Source: Blastopirellula sediminis (GTDB lineage: Bacteria > Planctomycetota > Planctomycetia > Pirellulales > Pirellulaceae). From it: a stretch of 64,000 nt of DNA. How positions within the stretch are numbered: the first letter of the stretch is position 1; the number at the start of each line of letters is the position of its first letter. The stretch covers positions 3,188,720 to 3,252,719 of the forward strand of contig NZ_JAJKFT010000010.1 of the NCBI RefSeq assembly GCF_020966755.1, given 5' to 3'. Shown here in pieces: positions 1 through 7,371 of the stretch. The notes under the pieces are model-generated. The model was given only the letters and a program-made list of their open reading frames with translations, did no database searches and was not told where the DNA came from. The position numbers were made by a program, and so were the translations under genes.

Positions 1-60
1 TGGATTCCCAAAGGATACCGCTCCGCTGACCCGTAAAGTTCCGGTCTTGCGTAAGCGATC

Positions 61-3000
61 TCAGCGACGTTTTCGTCGTCTTCTGGGCCTTGGCTTTCGA
101 GTGGAAACAGCGATTGGCCGTATGTCAATTTCATTAAGAATCTTGAATGCGTCATCGAGGCCAATGCGCATTAGTTCCTCTAGAAGCGAAAGGGCGTTTG
201 CTCTTGTATCTTGAAACCTCTGAAGCGTCATCGCAATGTTCACAAGAATTGGCCCTGGTTCGTAGAGGCTATAAACTACGGAGCTTGGGTCTTGTTTTGA
301 GCCGTTTTCGACTATCCAACGGCAGATCTCTAGGATCTCGTGTCGATAGTCAGGGAGCAACTTCGAAAAAAGTTCCATCGCATCCAACATGAATTGAGGC
401 GCTATCGCGCCGGGATTCCTGCAAAATGCTTGTATCAACAATTCGGTATTTGTTTCGACGGAAAAGTCCTCGGTTGCCCAAAAGACATTTCCAACCGCGT
501 TCGCAATATCATTGGTGGCGAGCGGGATTATTCTGCAAAGAGCGTTGCATGCACTTTGCCTAGCCGCGGTCTCATCCCAAACGCTCGCGGACGTTAGCGC
601 AATGCCCGAGAAGACGAGTTCTTCGTGCCTGTCTCGAGCTTTTGGCAACTCTAAATACTGATTCAGTTTAGTAATGGCCCAGTCATGAGGAGTGCCGCGA
701 AATGCCAGTAACGCTAGAAGTTCGCCATAGGCTTGACAGTGCTTTTCGTCGTCTGACAGGAGTAGTTCGGATAGATAGCTTTGAACAAAGTCTTGTGACA
801 ATGAATCACTGATCGAAGCGACAAGACGCATCGCGTGAATAGAAAATCTAATTTCACGCCTAATGCGGAACAATTTGGCAACTGTTTTTTCGCCTAACTC
901 GGAATTGCAATTCTTTGTGCCGATCCATCGAAAGTGTCGACAGAAGAACGTCCAGGTGTCGTGATGTAAATTGCCGTCAACGAGAACATTAAGGTATTTT
1001 AGCCACGTATCGAAATCAGGTGATTTTCTGAGAAGCAAGCCATTTGTAAGAGCGACTAAGGGCCAAAAAGAGTTTCTAATTTGCAGCAACTCGACTGCAT
1101 GCGAATGCCAAAGAAAAGAGGTCAGTTGGTCTGAGGTATTATCGTTCTCACGGACCTTTTGCACATGTACGTTTTGAGTTTCAGAATCCCACGGCATTTG
1201 AAGCCACGAAAAAAGCAGAGTGCAAATGTCGTCAGCAAAGCCGGCCTCTTTTTCGCACTTCTTGTAAAGTAGATAAGCGGCTTGGGAGCGGTATTGCTCC
1301 GATGCAGGAGAGAATCTCGCATGTTGGCGGATTAGTTCGCATGAATCTGCCATTGAAAAGTCACTGTCCGCAAGGGAGCGGAGCACATCAGCAACCGGTC
1401 GCTCTACTCCTTTCTCTAACAATTGAGAAAGGAGGTGGAGGACACGAGGTCGGTCCTCTTTGGATAGCTCGATGAGTTCTTGCGTAGCGGCTCTCGCGCC
1501 TCCTTGACATGTCCAGCCGTCCTCTGTTCTGGTCATTTCGTTTGTCGTGCGATCATGTTGCCATGGAACGCTCAGGCACGCTAATAGCAATTGATCGGAT
1601 GACTCCTTCATCTGGTCCTTGGTGAGTTGAGGGATTTCGTCGATGCGTCCCCAGTGCAAGTCGTTCAACGGGTTCGTCTCGTTCCAGTTTGGAAAATCAG
1701 CCTCTTCTTTTTTAATGAAATCGCGAGTCGAGTCGGTAAGGAGTTGAGTCGGAATAGCCTTAAGCAGTATTAATCTCTTTTCTCGGCTCCAATCAGTTTG
1801 CTCGTCGCTAACGTCCGATGGATCTATGTATTGCGACCATGACAAGATTGCTGCTTCGAGAGACAGAAACCCTGCGCTATCGAGTTTTTGAGACAACGAG
1901 TGAATGAGTGATTTGGAGTCAGCCGAGTCGTCGCTAAGTGCGTTTCCTAGCCAGAGACGGCGGCGGTCTCCCAGCAGATACTCAAGTCCCGAGTGTGGAA
2001 TTGCTGACGCCGCCTTTGTAAGACCCATCGCAATCAAGCGATGAACGGGAGCGCTTTCGGACTCCCAAGAAGATCTTGTAATCTCAAGGAACTTCTGGGG
2101 CCAAGTCTCGGCGACTTTCAAAACTGAAGCCTTAATTGAGTGCGTGACTGGGCAAAAAGTTTCGCTTTGATCGTCATCTAAAGCGGGGAGATATCCTGTG
2201 TACTCCCAGACTATTGACGATTGATATCCGCGATGGTGTTCGTCACAGGTTTTGGAAAACCATTCCCAAGTGTGCGTCAAGAATGCTGTTGGTGCTGCTT
2301 CTGCGACTGCTGGGAGTTCGTGCCATGAGTTTGGGCGATCAAGGATGTTCGAATGAAATGTGTCGCGCGTAACGGCTTCGAGGAAGACAAGCGGGGCAAG
2401 GTCTGGAATGGCCGATGAGATCGCATACACAAGATCTTCAATCCACCAGGTGCGATTTCCGGTGTCTTTGGCCCGGCGGATTATTTTGCGTGCTAACTCG
2501 ACTTTGCGTGGCGTCCAGTTATCGGTCTCCTGGAGGAATTGACGGGTTAAATCATCTTTCGAGGCGTCATTGCTCCAATGGGCTTCAACTAGTTTGAAGC
2601 ATTCTTCCCTCGCAAATTCACCGGATTCTAGAAGGATGCCGAGCATGGGCCACAATTCATCGGCATTCCAGTTCATGATGGCAGGAAAATGCGTTCCGTA
2701 GAAACGGTCGAACCAAGCTTTATTGCCTCGGATAGCAATTAGTACGCGTCTCTTGAAATGCTCGGATTTCAATTGATTGGCCAAATGAAGTGATTCTCGT
2801 TCGTCGGGATTGGTCAACACACCGAGAAAGTCGATCAATAAGTATCGAACGTGTGATCGCAAGTCAGCATGAAATAGTTTTGTGAGTTCCGCATGGTACT
2901 TTTCCGTGTGCGCGGATCTAAGGTAGTGAAGTACTGTCCAGATCGTAGGTCGAACGAGAATCGCGTCTTGGCGTTCTAGCACGTGTTCGCAGATGGACTT

Positions 3001-4938
3001 TTCGGTTTTCGTAAAATGACGTGCTTTTGCGTGTTCTAGTAGCGTTTGATGCTCGAACCCAATTTGGAATCCTTGTCGGCGAAGTACTTTTTCCGCGCAA
3101 AGCTTTTCAACAAGTGGAGTCTCTCCTTCAAGTAAGGCTTGGGGCATCCAGAGCGTTTCGTTTTCGATGGCGTATTCCGCAATGCGATATGCCAAGTCAC
3201 GCAGTTCCGGAGTGTTAAGTCTGCGTGTCCACAACTCGTCGAGCATGGCTTGGTACGAGTCAAACGAGCTAGTTTTTCCGGTTTCAATAAAGCGTTTTAG
3301 AAATACGTGCAAATGTTGCGGGTTTCGCAGTATTTTGCGAAACGAGTCCGCCCAATTCGAATTCTCGGAAATCCCGCGATCGTTAAGGAATTCGGAAACA
3401 CTTTCCCAGTTTGGGAGTTCAAGTTCGATGGTTGTGGGACTAAGAGCGCTGAGTCGAGTATCGTGTTCATATTCAAAAGTGCGGCAGGAGCAGACGACCG
3501 ACACCTGTGGAATTGTAGAGCATTGATGAATGAATGCGACAACGCGATTCAGCCTGTCCGATGTTAAGTCAACTGTGCTGGCTAATGCATCCAACTGGTC
3601 GACCACGACGACGACTCGTGTACGTGACGCTATGGCTTTGATTGCGTCGATAGCAGAAATCTCTTTGCCTATAGTGTTCTTTCCCCAGTTCGCAAATGGA
3701 GCACTGTCATCTAGGAGATCCGCTTTGAATGAGATTGCGGTTGCCCCTTGATCGATTGCAAGCTTTGTTAGCCGCGCGAGAAGAGCGGTCTTTCCACAGC
3801 CGGGAGGGCCGAGAACGAATAGGACTCGTGATGATCCTTGGTTCGATATGAAATCTACGAGAGTACTTTGCTCGGGTCGATGAATAAATGCATCGTCTGA
3901 AACGGAAAATGTAAGCAGTGGTTGAGACGTAAGTCCGAAGGCTGCCACAATTTCATCGATCGTCGGGGTCGGCAATGGATCGAGTTCGCGTATCGGTTCC
4001 TGTTCGGCACTTGTTCCGAAAAACATTTCGATAGGAATGTTCGTGAGTATTGCGTGCAAAAACGACGCGGCTGAATCACACGCGAATTGCGTCCAGTGAT
4101 GATCGCGTTTGTACCCAACGATATCGCTAATTCCCCGTACGCTGAGCAACGGGGTTTCCACATCTGTTCCGTGACGAGCCGCCGAGTAAGCGCCTCCAAG
4201 CTCCATTTCGATATGGGTGATTTGTCTGGCGTTGCTTTTCCATTCGCGAAGAACACGTGTGTTCTTTAGCAGAACATTTGATGTTGCCGCTGTACCTATC
4301 TTGAAAATTGGCGGACGTGGTCTCTGGGCGTCGGGAAAATGACCTCGCATAATGCGTTGTACTTCAACACGGGTGTCATCCTCGCCGTAATAGCAGTCCG
4401 CGTTGATGTTCTCAGCGACAGTGATTTTGGGTTTTTCTTGTCCCAACGAATCTTGATGATTCCACGGCCCAAGTCGATCTCGCCAAGCAGGCAATGTGCT
4501 AAGTAACCTCTCAACTGCTGGATGAGCCATTCCGCCACTGGGACGAAATCCCACAGGCTTGTTTTCGATCTCTGCCGTAACCGATAGATCGTGGATGCTG
4601 TTTGCAATTAAAACATCGCCGAGCGTGAATTCGGTGTCAGGGACGCCACCGGCTATTCCTGCTAAGACGATCCATTTTGGATGTAAGTCATCGATAATAT
4701 TTCGTGTCGCCGAGTGGGCAGCATTATGACCTTGATCGTATGTACGGGTAATGACGACTCGCAAACTTCCCCCGCCAGCTGATTTCAGCTCTCGGTATTC
4801 ATAGTTTTGCTTTCCACAAATTACGGGAATGCATGGCGAGAACCGCTTAAACACTGCTTCGAATTCATCTTCCCGGATCGTAAGAATGGCGAAGTCGACC
4901 TTGAAGCGAAGGTCTTCGAAGTGAATGGTTTGTGTCAT
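61..4938 (-). CDS. STAND/NACHT-like ATPase with N-terminal nucleoside-phosphorylase domain, candidate defence NLR-like protein
   Basis: 1,625 residues. Residues ~12-305 form a purine nucleoside phosphorylase/MTA-SAH nucleosidase-type domain: AGIAGGVP at 93-100, IEMELGGAYSAA at 243-254 and the catalytic-type RGISD at 268-272 with its Asp kept. A STAND P-loop NTPase follows, with Walker A GPPGCGKT at 377-384, Walker B VVVVDQLD at 443-450 and a sensor-like CSCRTFE. The remaining ~1,000 residues are helical and repeat-like, with no domain I recognise, ending in a very basic tail (RKPRPRRRRKRR). Known of the family: nucleosidase effectors are fused to STAND modules in bacterial and fungal NLR-like conflict systems, where the C-terminal repeats sense a trigger. 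Inferred here: ligand sensing opens the ATPase and releases nucleotide or nucleoside cleavage, giving abortive infection. The gene is AT-richer than its neighbours and stands alone, which suggests transfer. Domain calls are firm; the defence role is inferred. Confidence 0.85.
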   Translation of the reverse strand: MTQTIHFEDLRFKVDFAILTIREDEFEAVFKRFSPCIPVICGKQNYEYRELKSAGGGSLRVVITRTYDQGHNAAHSATRNIIDDLHPKWIVLAGIAGGVPDTEFTLGDVLIANSIHDLSVTAEIENKPVGFRPSGGMAHPAVERLLSTLPAWRDRLGPWNHQDSLGQEKPKITVAENINADCYYGEDDTRVEVQRIMRGHFPDAQRPRPPIFKIGTAATSNVLLKNTRVLREWKSNARQITHIEMELGGAYSAARHGTDVETPLLSVRGISDIVGYKRDHHWTQFACDSAASFLHAILTNIPIEMFFGTSAEQEPIRELDPLPTPTIDEIVAAFGLTSQPLLTFSVSDDAFIHRPEQSTLVDFISNQGSSRVLFVLGPPGCGKTALLARLTKLAIDQGATAISFKADLLDDSAPFANWGKNTIGKEISAIDAIKAIASRTRVVVVVDQLDALASTVDLTSDRLNRVVAFIHQCSTIPQVSVVCSCRTFEYEHDTRLSALSPTTIELELPNWESVSEFLNDRGISENSNWADSFRKILRNPQHLHVFLKRFIETGKTSSFDSYQAMLDELWTRRLNTPELRDLAYRIAEYAIENETLWMPQALLEGETPLVEKLCAEKVLRRQGFQIGFEHQTLLEHAKARHFTKTEKSICEHVLERQDAILVRPTIWTVLHYLRSAHTEKYHAELTKLFHADLRSHVRYLLIDFLGVLTNPDERESLHLANQLKSEHFKRRVLIAIRGNKAWFDRFYGTHFPAIMNWNADELWPMLGILLESGEFAREECFKLVEAHWSNDASKDDLTRQFLQETDNWTPRKVELARKIIRRAKDTGNRTWWIEDLVYAISSAIPDLAPLVFLEAVTRDTFHSNILDRPNSWHELPAVAEAAPTAFLTHTWEWFSKTCDEHHRGYQSSIVWEYTGYLPALDDDQSETFCPVTHSIKASVLKVAETWPQKFLEITRSSWESESAPVHRLIAMGLTKAASAIPHSGLEYLLGDRRRLWLGNALSDDSADSKSLIHSLSQKLDSAGFLSLEAAILSWSQYIDPSDVSDEQTDWSREKRLILLKAIPTQLLTDSTRDFIKKEEADFPNWNETNPLNDLHWGRIDEIPQLTKDQMKESSDQLLLACLSVPWQHDRTTNEMTRTEDGWTCQGGARAATQELIELSKEDRPRVLHLLSQLLEKGVERPVADVLRSLADSDFSMADSCELIRQHARFSPASEQYRSQAAYLLYKKCEKEAGFADDICTLLFSWLQMPWDSETQNVHVQKVRENDNTSDQLTSFLWHSHAVELLQIRNSFWPLVALTNGLLLRKSPDFDTWLKYLNVLVDGNLHHDTWTFFCRHFRWIGTKNCNSELGEKTVAKLFRIRREIRFSIHAMRLVASISDSLSQDFVQSYLSELLLSDDEKHCQAYGELLALLAFRGTPHDWAITKLNQYLELPKARDRHEELVFSGIALTSASVWDETAARQSACNALCRIIPLATNDIANAVGNVFWATEDFSVETNTELLIQAFCRNPGAIAPQFMLDAMELFSKLLPDYRHEILEICRWIVENGSKQDPSSVVYSLYEPGPILVNIAMTLQRFQDTRANALSLLEELMRIGLDDAFKILNEIDIRPIAVSTRKPRPRRRRKRR

Positions 4939-4961
4939 TGTTACTGCGGCAAAATCTGATT

Positions 4962-5004
4962 ACATTGCGTAATGTGTTGTATGCGGTTTCCTGAAGGTTA
5001 CCAA
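4962..5004 (-). promoter_or_regulatory. Possible promoter and dyad operator of the STAND gene
   Basis: On the minus strand TTGGTA (5004-4999) and TACAAC (4981-4976) are separated by 17 bases, each matching 4 of 6 sigma-70 consensus bases. The expected transcription start (~4969) falls inside the dyad ACATT-GCGT-AATGT (4962-4975), a natural place for a repressor. The leader would be ~30 bases and I see no Shine-Dalgarno before the ATG. Confidence 0.3.
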
Positions 5005-5069
5005 AAACTTATTCGGTAGCGAATCACGGAATGCTAAGTGCGATTGGCCCACTTCTTCGACGCACTGAA

Positions 5070-5126
5070 ATGGCAGCCAACTTCGATGTCGATCATCCTG
5101 GTGAGATCTCGTACGTATTGGAGTGA
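5070..5126 (+). pseudogene. Possible HigA-like antitoxin N-terminal remnant
   Basis: An 18-codon reading frame ends in NFDVDHPGEI followed by seven residues and a stop. The HPGEI motif is typical of the extreme N-terminus of HigA/XRE-type antitoxins, but the helix-turn-helix that should follow is missing and no HigB toxin is seen beside it. It may be a relic of a toxin-antitoxin pair next to the STAND gene, or chance. Too short to be sure. Confidence 0.2.
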
Positions 5127-5205
5127 CGGATAAGAGCGCTCGCGGTGACGCCAGCGGCACACACTCGGTTCATGTTCGTCGTCAATTTGCAACACCGGCC
5201 GCATT

Positions 5206-5231
5206 CATGGCCACGCAAGGCCGTGGCCATG
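5206..5231. repeat. Perfect 10-bp-arm hairpin upstream of the Tat protein gene
   Basis: CATGGCCACG and CGTGGCCATG form perfect inverted arms around a 6-base loop, followed by GCACCCGG. The tail resembles the CCGTGGCACCC that follows another hairpin at 7196-7214, so both may belong to one family of intergenic palindromes. The rest of the gap 4939-5360 shows only the promoter and fragment listed separately. Confidence 0.5.
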
Positions 5232-5360
5232 GCACCCGGCCCGGAGCTTGGTGGTTGGTCGTGGTTTTGGCGTTTAGGTTGGGTTATTCTGGGGGCTGCG
5301 AATTGCTCGCTGATTTCCGCTTCCTTCCTCCCGCCTTGCTCCCCTTCGACAGGATCTTTC

Positions 5361-6626
5361 ATGCATCGCCCAACGCTTTCTCGTCGTACTCTTTTGAAAA
5401 CTGGTTTGGCTGCGGGGGCGGCGGTCGCTTTGGCGCCGCTGGGGCGGGCTTTTGGCGCCACTTCGTTTCAGAGCGACTTGCCGGTGAAGGTCGTTACCCA
5501 CGGGCCGAAGCAGCATTGGTTTGGGTATTACGACAAGCTCCAGTTTGATCCGACCGGGCGGTATCTGCTGAGCATGGAGGTCGACTTTGAGCATCGTAAG
5601 CCGACCGCCGAGGATGAGATTCGGCTCGGGATGGTCGACTTGCAGGAGGGGAACAAGTGGACCGAGCTGGGGCGGACGACCGCTTGGGGGTGGCAGCAAG
5701 GTTGCATGCTGCAGTGGCTGCCGGGCTCGGACTCGAAAGTGATTTGGAACGTGCGCCGCGACGACGCTTACGGCTCGCGGGTGCTCGATGTGAAGAGCGG
5801 CGAGACGCTGGAGGTCGATCAGCCGGTCTATGCCCTTTCGCCCGATGGGAAGAGTGCGGTGACGGCCGATTTTCGCCGGATCAATGACGTGCGGCCGGGC
5901 TATGGTTACGTCGGGCTGCCCGATCCGCATGCGGCCGATAACGCTCCGGACGACTCGGGCATTTTCTTCGTCGATCTGACGACCGGCAAGTCAAAGCTGA
6001 TTCTGTCGCTCGCCCAAATCGTGAAGGTGGGGACGGTGCCGTGGGATGGGCCCGGCGTGAAGCATTATGTGAATCACCTGCTGGTCAACCCGGACGGGAC
6101 GCGGTTCGAGTTTTTGCATCGCAGCCGGATCGCCGAAGGGAAATGGAAGACCCGGATGCTGACGGCGAAGCTGGATGGGAGCGACGTGCGGGTGCTGGAC
6201 GCCAACGGGATGACGTCGCATTTCATCTGGCGCGATCCGCAGCATCTGTTGGCCTGGAGCGATCAGCCGTCGCACGGCCCGGCGTTCTACGTTTTCAGCG
6301 ACGAGGCGCAGCCGACGATCGAAGCGGTTGGGACCGACGTGATGAAGCGGGACGGGCACTGCACTTACTTGCCGAATCGGGACTGGATTGTGAACGACAC
6401 CTATCCCGACGCCGAGCGGTTCCAGACGGTCTACCTGTACCATGTGCCGACCGGCAAACGAGTCGACGTCGCCAAGTTCCACGCGCCGAAGGCGTACACC
6501 GGCGAATGGCGATGCGATACGCACCCGCGTCATAGCCCCGACGGCAAGCAGCTGGTGGTCGACGCCCCGTTTGAAGACCAAGGTCGGCAGCTGCACGTGG
6601 TCGACATCTCGTCGATCGTCGGGTAG
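5361..6626 (+). CDS. Tat-exported protein, probable beta-propeller (TolB/WD40-like)
   Basis: 421 residues from ATG 5361. The frame is open upstream to 5145, but 5361 begins a classical twin-arginine signal (MHRPTLSRRTLLKTGLAAGAA, with SRRTLLK), so this start is preferred. The mature part has repeated WD40/TolB-like blade patterns ending in DG or GK turns (FDPTGRYLLSMEVD, LSPDGKSAVTADF, VNPDGTRFEF, HSPDGKQLVVDAP) and several conserved-looking His and Trp residues. It resembles planctomycetal secreted propellers distantly related to oligogalacturonate-lyase-like folds. Twin-arginine export implies folding, perhaps with a cofactor, in the cytoplasm before secretion. It stands alone, with a 745-base gap behind it. 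Substrate unknown. Confidence 0.6.
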   Translation: MHRPTLSRRTLLKTGLAAGAAVALAPLGRAFGATSFQSDLPVKVVTHGPKQHWFGYYDKLQFDPTGRYLLSMEVDFEHRKPTAEDEIRLGMVDLQEGNKWTELGRTTAWGWQQGCMLQWLPGSDSKVIWNVRRDDAYGSRVLDVKSGETLEVDQPVYALSPDGKSAVTADFRRINDVRPGYGYVGLPDPHAADNAPDDSGIFFVDLTTGKSKLILSLAQIVKVGTVPWDGPGVKHYVNHLLVNPDGTRFEFLHRSRIAEGKWKTRMLTAKLDGSDVRVLDANGMTSHFIWRDPQHLLAWSDQPSHGPAFYVFSDEAQPTIEAVGTDVMKRDGHCTYLPNRDWIVNDTYPDAERFQTVYLYHVPTGKRVDVAKFHAPKAYTGEWRCDTHPRHSPDGKQLVVDAPFEDQGRQLHVVDISSIVG

Positions 6627-6841
6627 ACGCCACCGCGACGGCGAACAATTCTGCTTGACAAAGCGCACGGAAATGTGGTCGATTTCGTGCGGCTGAGAAA
6701 GCGCCGCGTCTATCTATCGGCGGCGCTGCGGGGACGTTGTGCGCGGCGCCCTTTCGGCCAACGGGAGCAACTCCCGCCTCTTTGAAAATTCGTCGCCGTC
6801 CGGTCCAGCGTCGGGAGCCAGGTGGATGGGTTGCGCCTCTG

Positions 6842-6880
6842 AAAAAAAATGCGCGCGGTCCAGTCCACTGTCCGTTTGGG
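6842..6880 (+). repeat. A-tract/GTCCAGTCCACTG repeat, copy 1
   Basis: Eight A followed by TGCGCGCGGTCCAGTCCACTG and a TTTGGG tail. Shares its layout with copies at 6916, 7120 and 7223. Confidence 0.6.
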
Positions 6881-6915
6881 CGCGAATGAATTTTGTCGGT
6901 CGAGGAGAGTCCGGC

Positions 6916-6957
6916 AAAAAAAAGTGCGCGCCGAGTCCAGTCCACTGCCGCTTTGGG
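6916..6957 (+). repeat. A-tract/GTCCAGTCCACTG repeat, copy 2
   Basis: Eight A, GTGCGCGCCGA, then GTCCAGTCCACTG and CTTTGGG. The closest match to copy 1, 74 bases downstream of it. Confidence 0.6.
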
Positions 6958-6985
6958 TAGGGTGCGTCTGGTCGCACCGAGAACC
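6957..6985 (+). repeat. REP-like palindrome, copy A
   Basis: GTAGGGTGCGTC followed by a short loop and CGCACCGAGAACC. GGTGCG (6961-6966) pairs with CGCACC (6973-6978). The GTAGGGTGCG...CGCACC layout is a widespread bacterial REP form. A second copy lies inverted at 7076-7104. Confidence 0.55.
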
Positions 6986-7075
6986 TGCGCTGACGTGGGA
7001 TTCTTGCCTCGCGTGGAAACGCAAATGCAGCAAGAGGTTGCGTCGCCAAATGGACTTTTACCGCGCTGCTGGGCC

Positions 7076-7104
7076 GGGTTGCGGTGCGTCTCGACGCACC
7101 CTAC
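7076..7104 (-). repeat. REP-like palindrome, copy B (inverted)
   Basis: Read on the minus strand it gives GTAGGGTGCGTC, then GACGCACCGCAACCC. The stem GGTGCGTC-TC-GACGCACC (7083-7100) has 8-bp arms. Same element as copy A in the opposite orientation. Confidence 0.55.
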
Positions 7105-7119
7105 GAGAATCGCCGCGGG

Positions 7120-7152
7120 AAAAAAAATGGGCGTGAGCGGTCCATACTATTG
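7120..7152 (+). repeat. A-tract/GGTCCA repeat, copy 3 (diverged)
   Basis: Eight A, TGGGCGTGAGC, then GGTCCATACTATTG. The A-tract, TGxGCG core and GGTCCA are kept; the 3' part has diverged. Confidence 0.45.
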
Positions 7153-7195
7153 AGGTCCGTTGATGGGTGAGTGGGAGATGCTCGTCCTGTGAAGA

Positions 7196-7214
7196 CACGG
7201 CTCACAGAGCCGTG
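7196..7214. repeat. Short perfect hairpin CACGGCTC/GAGCCGTG
   Basis: Perfect 8-bp arms around ACA, followed by GCACCCAG. The tail is shared with the hairpin at 5206-5231. Lies ~160 bases before the beta-helix gene. Confidence 0.5.
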
Positions 7215-7222
7215 GCACCCAG

Positions 7223-7250
7223 AAAAAAAGTGGCGGTCTGGTCCAGTCCG
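7223..7250 (+). repeat. A-tract/GGTCCAGTCC repeat, copy 4
   Basis: Seven A, GTGGCGGTCT, then GGTCCAGTCCG. Fourth copy of the family that starts at 6842. Confidence 0.55.
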
Positions 7251-7371
7251 GAGGGGGAGATCGCAGCCGGTTTGTGGTGATGGGGGCGGGGGATTTTGCT
7301 TTTCGGCAAGGCTTGGGTCGTCGTATGATGAGGGTCCCCTCACATCACCCTCCTATCGAAGAGACCCACCC

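Larger units (their letters stand above)
6627..7371. other. Repeat-rich intergenic region, no gene
   Basis: No reading frame here has a recognisable protein. The gap carries four copies of an A-tract plus GGTCCAGTCC-type motif, two inverted REP-like elements and one short perfect hairpin (all listed separately). A further imperfect stem-loop at 6665-6690 (GCACGGAAAT with ATTTCGTGC) lies just behind the Tat protein gene and could help end its transcript. The promoter of the beta-helix gene must also lie here, but I cannot point to one. Confidence 0.6.

Noticed and set aside
5145-5360. A longer start for the Tat-exported protein
   Set aside because: The extra 72 residues would bury the twin-arginine signal and cover an intergenic hairpin.
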